From contig PFMI01000012.1 of the NCBI GenBank assembly GCA_002785165.1, positions 1 through 5,818 on the forward strand: 5,818 bases of DNA. The letters are read 5' to 3'. The stretch comes from a bacterium (Candidatus Gribaldobacteria) CG_4_10_14_0_8_um_filter_33_9. Lineage in GTDB: Bacteria; Patescibacteriota; Minisyncoccia; Minisyncoccales; CG1-02-41-26. This document shows, piece after piece, positions 1 to 5,578 of the stretch (within the stretch, counting starts at the first letter, position 1; each line of letters begins with the position of its first letter). The position numbers were made by a program, and so were the translations under genes. The notes beneath the pieces were generated by a model that searched no databases, was not told where the DNA came from, and saw only the letters and a program-made list of their open reading frames with translations.

Positions 1-22
1 TTTTTGTAACATCAAACTCTGT

Positions 23-74
23 AAACTCTGCGTTACAAAAACTCACGATCGTAGCTTTTTGTAACGCAGAGTTT
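23..74. repeat. 52-bp near-perfect palindrome (large hairpin)
   Basis: The 19-base arm AAACTCTGCGTTACAAAAA (23-41) is the exact reverse complement of 56-74. The intervening 14 bases continue the same symmetry through ACGATCGT (45-52), with only positions 42-44 against 53-55 unmatched. The whole element is symmetric about 48/49. The decamer TTTTTGTAAC also occurs at 1-10, so 32-41 could pair with 1-10 or with 56-65. The motif AAACTCTG occurs twice (14-21 and 23-30). The 3' side runs into T5 (72-76), so it could act as a terminator for a gene to the left. A dispersed palindromic repeat of the genome is equally possible. The symmetry is seen directly; the function is not known. Confidence 0.85.
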
Positions 75-76
75 TT

Positions 77-97
77 GGAACTTGGAACTTGGAACTT
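77..97. repeat. three tandem GGAACTT heptamers
   Basis: Three perfect copies of the 7-mer GGAACTT lie end to end, followed by a degenerate GAAAC. They sit immediately after the large palindrome and just before a second hairpin. The array is too short to be a CRISPR or a classical satellite. It looks like intergenic simple repeat or slippage product. Confidence 0.85.
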
Positions 98-99
98 GA

Positions 100-149
100 A
101 ACAAGGAGGATAATTATTAGTTTTTCGTTTTTTATTATCTTACCTTGTT
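100..149 (+). other. hairpin enclosing an unused Shine-Dalgarno
   Basis: Bases 100-106 (AACAAGG) pair with 143-149 (CCTTGTT). After a one-base bulge (A142), 107-114 pair with 134-141, giving 15 pairs including one G-U and a 19-base T-rich loop (115-133). The left arm contains a perfect AGGAGG at 104-109, but no ATG, GTG or TTG opening a usable frame follows at ribosome-binding distance. The nearest ATG (174) opens a three-codon frame. It may be a leader whose gene has been lost, or just part of the repeat cluster. Confidence 0.55.
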
Positions 150-164
150 CCATCTCGTTTAGTA

Positions 165-180
165 TACCCAAAAATGGGTA
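165..180. other. short hairpin TACCCA-AAAA-TGGGTA
   Basis: A 6-bp perfect stem (165-170 with 175-180) encloses an AAAA loop. It ends six bases before the first recognisable codon of the truncated discoidin-like remnant, so it marks the junction between the repeat cluster and former coding sequence. No T-tract follows, so a terminator role is unlikely. Confidence 0.5.
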
Positions 181-185
181 CTTGA

Positions 186-419
186 CAAGATTGTACTGGC
201 AATATTTATGTTTCTCAAGACAATCAGAATTGGACAAAGATTGTTAGCAATTCTGGAGCCCAAACAACCCAGACATATAATGGAAATACTCCTTTTAAGT
301 ATCTAAGAATTGAATTTTCTTCTCCTTCCTACACTTCTTCTCATTATAGTTATGGCCGCTGTGGCTGGGTTAGTTTGTCGGAGATCAAAACGGTAAAAGA
401 TGAAGGATTGGGATTATAA
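186..419 (+). pseudogene. 3' remnant of discoidin-like (F5/8 type C) domain protein
   Basis: Reading from 186 gives 77 residues ending in TAA at 417-419. The segment NIYVSQDNQNWTKIVSNSG, then FKYLRIEF and finally a CGWVSLSEIKTV stretch, follows the usual end of F5/8 type C or discoidin-like carbohydrate-binding domains: a strand with 'S.D..NWT', a 'YLRI' strand and a closing 'LSEI' strand. The frame is closed by TGA at 183-185, and no ATG, GTG or TTG occurs until codon 375-377. As it stands it cannot be a normal gene. The N-terminal half of the domain, and any signal peptide or partner domains, are absent; the sequence to the left is repeat-rich and does not continue the homology in another frame. 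Intact relatives are typically extracellular or surface proteins that bind sugars or other ligands. Family assignment is by pattern only. It may be a decayed gene, one cut by a rearrangement, or an assembly join. Confidence 0.6.
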
Positions 420-438
420 ATAATCAGATTTTAATTAG

Positions 439-459
439 CTCTATTCCAGAGGATTTTTT
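439..459 (+). terminator. weak terminator-like hairpin
   Basis: CTCT (439-442) can pair with AGAG (448-451) around a 5-base loop, followed two bases later by six T residues (454-459). It lies between the discoidin remnant and the grpE promoter, where a terminator would be expected. The 4-bp stem is very short, so this is only a possibility. Confidence 0.2.
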
Positions 460-476
460 GTATTGGATAAGTTTTT

Positions 477-513
477 TTGACTTTTGATTTTAAATGATTA
501 TAATGATTATAAT
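477..513 (+). promoter_or_regulatory. grpE-dnaK promoter with duplicated -10 box
   Basis: TTGACT (477-482) is a good -35 and TATAAT (499-504) a perfect -10, with a 16-bp spacer. The 9-mer TGATTATAA is perfectly duplicated (495-503 and 504-512), giving a second TATAAT at 508-513 that is 25 bp from the -35 box. Transcription would begin around 511 (first box) or 520 (second box), leaving a leader of about 17-26 bases before the grpE ATG. No CIRCE operator (TTAGCACTC-N9-GAGTGCTAA) is visible here, so HrcA control of the classical type is not supported. Confidence 0.75.
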
Positions 514-536
514 GAGGATTAATTAAAATAAAAAAA

Positions 537-1037
537 ATGGAGCAAGAAAAAGAAGCAGAAGATAAAAAAAAAGAGGAAGACAAAAAACTTGATGAGTGTG
601 AATGTTTAAAACAAGAATATCTGACTGGCTGGCAGAGGGCGCGGGCTGATTTTTTGAATTATAAAAAAGAGGAAATGGAAAGAATGAGCGAGCTGTTAAA
701 ATATGGTCAGGAAGAACTAATCTTGAAATTTTTATTGATTTTAGATAATATAGAAAGAGCCTGCCAAAGTTTTCCTCAACAAGGTTTAGATGAACAAATT
801 CAGCAAATTGCGCAAGGTTTTTTTCAAGTAAAAAAGCAAATGCAAGATTTTTTAAAAGCGCATGGAGTGGATGAAATAGAAGTAAAAATAGGGGATTGTT
901 TTGACCCTAATTTTCAGGAGATAGTTGAAGAGATTGAAAAACAAGGCGGAAATAGTAAAATAATAGAAATAATGGGAAAAGGATATAAAATTAATGGCAG
1001 ATTATTAAGACCTGCTAAAGTAAAAGTCGCAAAATAA
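537..1037 (+). CDS. grpE: GrpE nucleotide exchange factor
   Basis: This is the cytoplasmic co-chaperone that makes DnaK release ADP. The 166-residue product starts with a charged, disordered-looking stretch rich in Lys and Glu (residues 1-20), then a long helix with the GrpE-type WQRARADFLNYKKE (32-45). Family hallmarks follow: the LILDNIERA segment (67-75), FDPNFQEIV (122-130, where many GrpE proteins have F.P..HEAV), and the closing beta-domain sequence KGYKINGRLLRPAKVKVAK (148-166). It is somewhat shorter than the E. coli protein (197 aa), mainly at the N-terminus, which is common. ATG 537 is the only usable start, because an in-frame TGA lies at 513-515. No Shine-Dalgarno is within normal distance: GAGG at 514-517 is 19 bases away. 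A TAAAAT box (524-529) ends 7 bases before the ATG. The gene is 15 bp upstream of dnaK on the same strand, so co-transcription is likely. The identification is firm. Confidence 0.96.
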   Translation: MEQEKEAEDKKKEEDKKLDECECLKQEYLTGWQRARADFLNYKKEEMERMSELLKYGQEELILKFLLILDNIERACQSFPQQGLDEQIQQIAQGFFQVKKQMQDFLKAHGVDEIEVKIGDCFDPNFQEIVEEIEKQGGNSKIIEIMGKGYKINGRLLRPAKVKVAK

Positions 1038-1052
1038 TAAAATATAAAAATT

Positions 1053-2960
1053 ATGTCAAAAATATTAGGTATTGATTTAGGCACAACTTTTTCAGCCATG
1101 GCCATTGTGAGGGCGGGAAGTCCTGAAATTGTTGAGAATAAGGAAGGAGCAAGAACCACTCCTTCGGTTGTGGCTATCACAAAAAATGGAGAAATTTTGA
1201 TTGGAATAATGGCCAAAAGGCAGAACATCACTAATCCTAAAAATACTATTTTTTCCATAAAGCGGTTAATGGGAAGAATGTTTTCTGATGTAGAAGTGCA
1301 AAAAGAAAAGAAATTTGCTTCTTATGAAATCCGGGAAAAATCCGATGGAGGAGTAGAAGTTAAACTGGGAGACAAATGGTACTCGCCTCCTGAAATTTCC
1401 GCTATGATTTTAAGGAAATTAAAACAAGACGCTGAAGAAAAATTAGGAGAAAAAATTGAAGAAGCCATTATTACTTGTCCCGCTTATTTTGACGATTCTC
1501 AAAGAAAAGCGACAAAAATTGCAGGAGAAATCGCCGGACTCAAAGTAAAAAGAGTGATTAACGAGCCAACTGCCGCGGCTTTGGCTTATGGTTTGAGCAA
1601 GAAAAAAGAAAATCAACAAACTGTTGTTTATGATTTTGGCGGCGGGACTTTTGATATTTCTATTTTAGATATTTTTGCGGACACGGTTGAAGTTAAAGCA
1701 ACAGGAGGAGATAGTCATCTTGGCGGAGATGATTTTGACCAAAAAATAATTAATTGGGTAATAGATAATTATAAAAAAGATAGCGGAATTGATTTATCTA
1801 AGGATAGTTTGGCATTACAGCGGATAAAAGAAGCGGCGGAAAAAGCAAAAATTGAATTGTCCACAACTCAAGAAACAGAGATTAATCTTCCTTTTATTAC
1901 CTCAGACGCAAATGGTCCCAAACATCTTCTCTATAAATTAAACCGAGCGCAATTAGAAAATATGGTGGCTGAATATATTGAGCATTCTCTTGATTTAATT
2001 AAACAAACTTTGAAAGAGGCAAAATTGAAGCCAGAAGATATTGAGACCGTGCTTTTGGTTGGCGGACAGACGCGAATGCCGAAAATTCAAGAAAAATTAA
2101 AAAAGTTTTTTGACAAAGAACCAAACAAAGATATTAATCCGGATGAAGTGGTGGCGCTGGGCGCGGCGGCTCAAGCTGGAATTTTAGAGGGAGAAATCAG
2201 AGATGTTCTGCTTTTAGATGTTACTCCTTTGAGTTTAGGAATTGAGACATTGGGGGGTGTGAACACGGTTTTAATTTCTAAAAATACCACTGTTCCTACT
2301 TCTAAAACACAAGTTTTTTCCACAGCGGCTGACAACCAAACATCAGTTGAAATTCATGTGCTTCAAGGAGAAAGAGCTATGTGCGCAGACAACAAGTCGT
2401 TGGGAAGGTTTGTTTTAGATGGCATCCCTCCATCAACGCGCGGGGTCCCTCAAATTGAAGTTAGCTTTGATATTGACGCTAATGGCATTTTGAATGTTTC
2501 GGCCAAAGATAAAGCTACAAATAAAACACAGTCAATTAAAATTGAGGGTTCAGCTGGTTTATCAAAAGAAGAAATTGAAAAGATGAAAAAAGACGCGGAA
2601 GTTTATGCGGCTGAGGACCAAAAGAAAAAAGAGTTGCTTGAAGCAAAAAATTTGGCTGATAATTTGATTTATACCGCGGAAAAGACATTGAGAGATGCGG
2701 GTGAAAAAGTTAGCGCTGATGTTAAAAAAGAAGTTGAAGAAAAAATTGAAAAATTAAAAAAAGCGAAAGAAAACGATAATGATAATATTGAAGAGATAAA
2801 ATCGTGTACTCAAGAGTTGTCGCAATCAATCCAGAAAGTGGGAGCAGAAATGTATAAAGCGGCTGGGGAAAAAAAAGAAGGGGAAACGGAAAAAAAAGAA
2901 GATGATAAGACCGATGACAAGGGCAAGGAAGTGGAAGAAGGAGAATACAAAGAGAAGTAA
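1053..2960 (+). CDS. dnaK: Molecular chaperone DnaK (Hsp70)
   Basis: This is the ATP-driven Hsp70 chaperone that binds exposed hydrophobic peptides with DnaJ and GrpE in the cytoplasm. The 635 residues align almost without gaps to the E. coli numbering (638 aa). The ATPase domain shows GIDLGTT (6-12, Asp8), the K70 of IKRLMGR, P143 in [19 protein letters not shown] with Glu171 (170-180), DFGGGTFD with Thr199 and Asp201 (194-201), and [10 protein letters not shown] (334-343). The interdomain linker [12 protein letters not shown] spans 385-396, then a substrate-binding beta-sandwich (about 397-500) and helical lid (about 503-600). The tail 604-635 is highly charged and ends EGEYKEK, resembling the acidic conserved tails of other bacterial DnaKs. 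Residue 13 is Phe where E. coli has Asn. The ATG at 1053 gives the canonical N-terminus but has no Shine-Dalgarno, only A/T-rich sequence. It follows grpE by 15 bp. No dnaJ follows in this window. Confidence 0.99.
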   Translation: MSKILGIDLGTTFSAMAIVRAGSPEIVENKEGARTTPSVVAITKNGEILIGIMAKRQNITNPKNTIFSIKRLMGRMFSDVEVQKEKKFASYEIREKSDGGVEVKLGDKWYSPPEISAMILRKLKQDAEEKLGEKIEEAIITCPAYFDDSQRKATKIAGEIAGLKVKRVINEPTAAALAYGLSKKKENQQTVVYDFGGGTFDISILDIFADTVEVKATGGDSHLGGDDFDQKIINWVIDNYKKDSGIDLSKDSLALQRIKEAAEKAKIELSTTQETEINLPFITSDANGPKHLLYKLNRAQLENMVAEYIEHSLDLIKQTLKEAKLKPEDIETVLLVGGQTRMPKIQEKLKKFFDKEPNKDINPDEVVALGAAAQAGILEGEIRDVLLLDVTPLSLGIETLGGVNTVLISKNTTVPTSKTQVFSTAADNQTSVEIHVLQGERAMCADNKSLGRFVLDGIPPSTRGVPQIEVSFDIDANGILNVSAKDKATNKTQSIKIEGSAGLSKEEIEKMKKDAEVYAAEDQKKKELLEAKNLADNLIYTAEKTLRDAGEKVSADVKKEVEEKIEKLKKAKENDNDNIEEIKSCTQELSQSIQKVGAEMYKAAGEKKEGETEKKEDDKTDDKGKEVEEGEYKEK

Positions 2961-2978
2961 GAAATAATTTCTAATTCT

Positions 2979-3000
2979 CAATTTTCAATCAATTTTCAAT
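2979..3000. repeat. 11-bp tandem duplication CAATTTTCAAT x2
   Basis: Two perfect, directly adjacent copies of CAATTTTCAAT (2979-2989 and 2990-3000) begin 18 bases after the dnaK stop. The block is A/T-only apart from the C residues and has no clear stem. It looks like simple intergenic repeat of the kind that also occurs at the left edge of the window, though with a different unit. No function can be read from it. Confidence 0.8.
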
Positions 3001-3060
3001 GATTTAATTTTCTAAAAAACGAGCAAAGGTTGTTTGACATAATAGAGATTTACCGCAAGG

Positions 3061-3078
3061 AACACTCGCGAGTGTTTT
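3061..3078 (+). promoter_or_regulatory. perfect 16-bp palindrome, operator or terminator
   Basis: AACACTCGCGAGTGTT (3061-3076) is perfectly self-complementary and is followed by TT, so a 6-bp stem with a CGCG loop and a T4 run is possible. That would make a weak intrinsic terminator after dnaK. Alternatively it is an operator in the glyS leader: TTGACATAAT upstream (3034-3043) contains an extended -10-like TGACATAAT (3035-3043). The half-sites CACTC and GAGTG equal the core of the HrcA operator CIRCE, but here they are 2 bp apart rather than 9. Sequence symmetry is certain; the role is open. Confidence 0.45.
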
Positions 3079-3116
3079 AAAATAAACGGGAATTAGCAAA
3101 AAAGAATTTGAAAATC

Positions 3117-3125
3117 TGTTAAAAT
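3117..3125 (+). promoter_or_regulatory. extended -10 box close to glyS start
   Basis: TGTTAAAAT is an extended -10 (TG-N-TAAAAT, hexamer 3120-3125). The glyS ATG begins at 3132, 6 bases further on, which is where transcription would start. This geometry fits a leaderless glyS mRNA, consistent with the absence of a Shine-Dalgarno. No -35 is visible at the right distance: TTGAAA at 3108-3113 is far too close. In such A/T-rich sequence a chance match is a real possibility. Confidence 0.4.
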
Positions 3126-3131
3126 AATTAT

Positions 3132-4463
3132 ATGTCCGAACAAAATCTAATGGAAAAAATTATATCGCTTTGCAAGCGGCGGGGATTTATTTTTCAATCC
3201 TCGGAAATTTATGGCGGTTTCAGTAGTTGTTATGATTATGGGTCTTTGGGCGTGGAATTAAAAAACAATATTAAACAGGAATGGTGGAAAGAAATGACAA
3301 GATTCCAAGAAAATATTGTGGGTTTGGATTCGGCAATAATAATGAGTCCGAAGATTTGGGAGGCGTCAGGACACTTAACAGCCGGTTTTGCCGATGAATT
3401 GGTGGAATGCAAAAAATGCCATCATCGGTTTAGAAAAGATTTTTTAGAGAAAGACAAATGTCCGGATTGCGGCGGAGAATTAACAGCCCCAAGAAAATTT
3501 AATTTGATGATGAAAACATTTGTTGGTCCGGTTGAAGATAACGCTTCGGTCGCTTATTTAAGGGCTGAAACTTGCCAAGGGATATATATGAATTTTATGA
3601 ATGTTGCGCAAACAATGCGTTTAAAATTTCCTTTTGGAATTGCGCAGATTGGCAAAGCGTTTCGCAACGAAATTACGCCTAAAGATTTTATTTACCGCAC
3701 AAGAGAGTTTGAACAAATGGAAATGCAGTGGTTTTGCTTGCCAAAAGATGCTGAAAAATTTTTTGATTATTGGCTGGGACAAAGACTGAATTGGTATTAT
3801 AAGTTGGGAATAAAAAAAGAAAATTTGAAAATCTATGAGGTGCCGAAAAATGAATTAGCCCACTATGCCAAGCGCGCTGTTGATATTTTATATAAATTTT
3901 CTTTTGGTTGGAAAGAAATTGAAGGTGTGCATAATCGGGGCGATTGGGATTTATCAAATCATTCAAAACATAGCGGACAGAATTTAAAATATTCTTTAGG
4001 ACAAGAACAGGAACCGTTTTATCCGCATATAATTGAAACTTCAGTTGGAGCAGACAGAAGTTTGTTTGCTTTTTTGTGCGATGCATATGAAGAAGCGCTT
4101 GGCGGCAGGACAGAAACCTTTGAATCTACAAAAGAAAAAGAGATTGTTCTGCATTTGGACAAAAAATTATCGCCGATTAAAATTGCGGTTTTGCCTTTAA
4201 TAAAAAATAAGCCGGAATTAATTAAAAAGGCGAGAGAAGTTCATCAAACGCTAAAACCATATTTTGCGATTCAATACGACGAAGCCGGCGCCATTGGCAG
4301 GCGCTATCGCCGTCAGGATGAAATTGGCACACCTTTCTGTTTAACCATTGATTTTGAAACTTTAGAAAAAAATGATTTAACTGTCCGCGACCGCGACACA
4401 ATGAAACAAGAAAGAATAAAAATTGATGATTTAATAGATTTTTTATTCTCTAAAATAATTTAA
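3132..4463 (+). CDS. glyS: Glycyl-tRNA synthetase, single-chain alpha2 type
   Basis: This class II synthetase attaches glycine to tRNA-Gly in the cytoplasm. It is the single-chain homodimeric type (also called GlyQS), not the alpha2-beta2 type; 443 residues is normal. Motif 1 lies around SSEIYGGF and YDYGSLGVELKNNI (23-47). A zinc ribbon insertion has C93-X2-C96 and C110-X2-C113. The glycine-pocket segment is RAETCQGIY (144-152), where most family members have RPETAQGI. Motif 2 is FRNE (177-180) with REFEQMEMQWF (191-201). Motif 3 is ETSVGADRSLFAFL (302-315). The C-terminal anticodon-binding domain runs from about 348 to 440, including the Gly-Arg-rich GAIGRRYRRQDEIGTP (386-401). ATG 3132 is preferred; Met7 (3150) is a possible alternative start, and neither has a Shine-Dalgarno. 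The 3' end overlaps the convergent trpS by 21 bp. The gene stands apart from dnaK (171-bp gap) and probably has its own promoter. Confidence 0.98.
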   Translation: MSEQNLMEKIISLCKRRGFIFQSSEIYGGFSSCYDYGSLGVELKNNIKQEWWKEMTRFQENIVGLDSAIIMSPKIWEASGHLTAGFADELVECKKCHHRFRKDFLEKDKCPDCGGELTAPRKFNLMMKTFVGPVEDNASVAYLRAETCQGIYMNFMNVAQTMRLKFPFGIAQIGKAFRNEITPKDFIYRTREFEQMEMQWFCLPKDAEKFFDYWLGQRLNWYYKLGIKKENLKIYEVPKNELAHYAKRAVDILYKFSFGWKEIEGVHNRGDWDLSNHSKHSGQNLKYSLGQEQEPFYPHIIETSVGADRSLFAFLCDAYEEALGGRTETFESTKEKEIVLHLDKKLSPIKIAVLPLIKNKPELIKKAREVHQTLKPYFAIQYDEAGAIGRRYRRQDEIGTPFCLTIDFETLEKNDLTVRDRDTMKQERIKIDDLIDFLFSKII

Positions 4464-5417
4464 AAACATTTTTTCTTTAATTTTTTTCATTGTTTCTTGC
4501 GCTGCTATTCTTGCCTTTTTTACGCCATCAAAGAGTATTTTTTCAACAATTTTAGGATTATTTTCATATTGTTTTCTTTTTTCTCTAATAGGTTCTAATT
4601 TTTCAATAATGCTTTCAGCCAATATTGGTTTGAATTCAGAATATTTTATAGTGTTGTCATTATATTGTTTTTTAAATTTTTCTAATAATTTTTTATCATC
4701 TGAAAATTGTTTGAACAGAGATAGTAAATTTTTTCCGCCTATTTTTCCAGTAAGAGCTCCCTTAATTTTTTCTCTAATTATTTTTGGGGAATCTGTAAAG
4801 GTTATAGAATTATTTAAACTTTTTCCCATTTTGCGGCCGTCCATGCCTAGAACTCTGGGAAAATCGCCGACTTTTGCCTCTGGTAATTTAAAAGTTTGTC
4901 CGTAAATTTTATTAAATTTTCGCGCTATTTCGCGAGTTTGCTCAATCATTGGCAGCTGATCCTCGCCAACCGGCACTAAGTCCGCTTGAAATACAAGGAT
5001 ATCGGCCGCTTGACTGACAGGATATCCCAAAAAACCAAAAGTCACATCGTCTTTAAATAATTCTTTTTTTTGAAGGATTTCTTCTTTTACTGTTGGATTT
5101 CTTTTTAAACGATCGATTGTTACTAAATTAGAAAAGAAAATAGTCAATTCCGCGATTTCCGGGATTAGCGATTGAATAAATATTGTTGATTTATTTGGGT
5201 CAATTCCTATTGCCAAATTATCCATCGCCACTTCAAAAACATTTTTTCTAACTTTTTGCGGATTATTAAAATTGTCTGTTAGCGCCTGAACATCCGCGAT
5301 CATTATATATGTTTGATATACATCCTGAAGAAGCGCTCTATTTTTAAGCGCGCCGCAAAAATGGCCTATATGAAGTTGACCCGTTGGTCTGTCGCCTGTA
5401 AGAATTATTTTTTTCAT
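4443..5417 (-). CDS. trpS: Tryptophanyl-tRNA synthetase
   Basis: This class I synthetase charges tRNA-Trp with tryptophan in the cytoplasm. The 324-residue product begins MKKIILTGDRPTGQLHIGH, with the HIGH signature at 16-19. YPVSQAADIL (132-141) carries the aspartate (139) expected in the tryptophan pocket, VGEDQLPMIEQTREIARKFN (150-169) is strongly family-typical, and the second ATP signature is KMGKS (196-200), a variant of KMSKS. The length matches bacterial TrpRS (about 330 aa). The frame stays open upstream to an ATG at 5561, but the extra 48 codons lie in a GC-rich repeat-like island and read as non-family sequence, so the start is placed at 5417 where the conserved N-terminus begins. 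No Shine-Dalgarno precedes it (AACATTTCGAAAAAAAATTT), and I see no convincing promoter. It is convergent with glyS, the two stop regions overlapping by 21 bp. It is on the same strand as the nuclease-like gene, 161 bp downstream of it. Confidence 0.97.
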   Translation of the reverse strand: MKKIILTGDRPTGQLHIGHFCGALKNRALLQDVYQTYIMIADVQALTDNFNNPQKVRKNVFEVAMDNLAIGIDPNKSTIFIQSLIPEIAELTIFFSNLVTIDRLKRNPTVKEEILQKKELFKDDVTFGFLGYPVSQAADILVFQADLVPVGEDQLPMIEQTREIARKFNKIYGQTFKLPEAKVGDFPRVLGMDGRKMGKSLNNSITFTDSPKIIREKIKGALTGKIGGKNLLSLFKQFSDDKKLLEKFKKQYNDNTIKYSEFKPILAESIIEKLEPIREKRKQYENNPKIVEKILFDGVKKARIAAQETMKKIKEKMFLNYFRE

Positions 5418-5439
5418 AAATTTTTTTTCGAAATGTTGC

Positions 5440-5578
5440 GCGCTGCGGTGCCTTTTGAAAATATCCGAACGGAATTGGCTGGGCTCGGCGAGGCGGAAGG
5501 GCAAAGACCATACCCCCTTCCGCCTCGCCCTCGTTTTGAACGCCGACGGAATTTGTGCCAACGAAGTTGGCGCGCCGC
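5440..5578. repeat. GC-rich hairpin island upstream of trpS
   Basis: In 5481-5580, 64 of 100 bases are G or C, in sharp contrast to the A/T-rich genes on either side. The core is a perfect 15-bp inverted repeat, GGCGAGGCGGAAGGG (5487-5501) against 5515-5529, with a 13-base loop. It is flanked by near-identical direct copies of CCGAACGGAATT (5465-5476) and CCGACGGAATT (5543-5553). A second hairpin adjoins at 5555-5573. On the minus strand reading frames stay open by composition alone, which generates spurious ORFs and the false N-terminal extension of trpS. The structure suggests a small inserted palindromic element (MITE- or REP-like), not coding sequence. No U-tract follows either stem, so it is not an obvious terminator. 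The boundaries are approximate. Confidence 0.6.
5555..5573. other. hairpin just after the nuclease-like gene
   Basis: GTGCCAAC (5555-5562) pairs with GTTGGCGC (5566-5573), with one G-U pair, around a GAA triloop (TTC on the minus strand). It begins 5 bases past the stop codon of the minus-strand nuclease-like gene. It could stabilise or end that transcript, but no T-run follows on the minus strand. It is contiguous with the GC-rich island and may belong to it. Confidence 0.5.

Noticed and set aside
1..185. CRISPR array
   Set aside because: The repeats are 7-19 bp, adjacent or inverted, without regular unique spacers or cas genes.
183..185. TGA as a sense codon (Gly) rescuing the discoidin-like frame
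   Set aside because: Reading through gives only about 24 more non-family codons before TAA at 111-113, and no other gene in the window uses in-frame TGA.
43..237. 64-codon minus-strand ORF
   Set aside because: It runs through the palindrome, heptamer repeats and the discoidin remnant, has no family pattern, and its sequence is explained by translated repeats.
420..536. CIRCE/HrcA operator before grpE
   Set aside because: No TTAGCACTC or GAGTGCTAA half-site occurs in this interval.
914..1258. 114-codon minus-strand ORF
   Set aside because: It is antisense to grpE and dnaK, both certain genes; its hydrophobic composition is the usual shadow of Lys/Glu-rich coding sequence.
3034..3062. TTGACA (3034-3039) as a -35 box for glyS
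   Set aside because: At 16-18 bp downstream the sequence is CAAGGA-like, with no -10 resemblance; the overlapping extended -10-like TGACATAAT is a better but still weak reading.
3045..3131. T-box riboswitch before glyS
   Set aside because: A short TACCGC is present, but the conserved GGUACCGCG context, specifier stem and a long leader are missing.
3688..4086. 132-codon minus-strand ORF
   Set aside because: It lies wholly inside glyS on the opposite strand, with no recognisable motif or start signal.
4609..4905. 98-codon plus-strand ORF
   Set aside because: It is the antisense shadow of trpS.
5418..5561. 48-residue N-terminal extension of TrpRS
   Set aside because: The conserved family N-terminus begins at the internal Met (5417); the extension is island-derived sequence with no relation to TrpRS.
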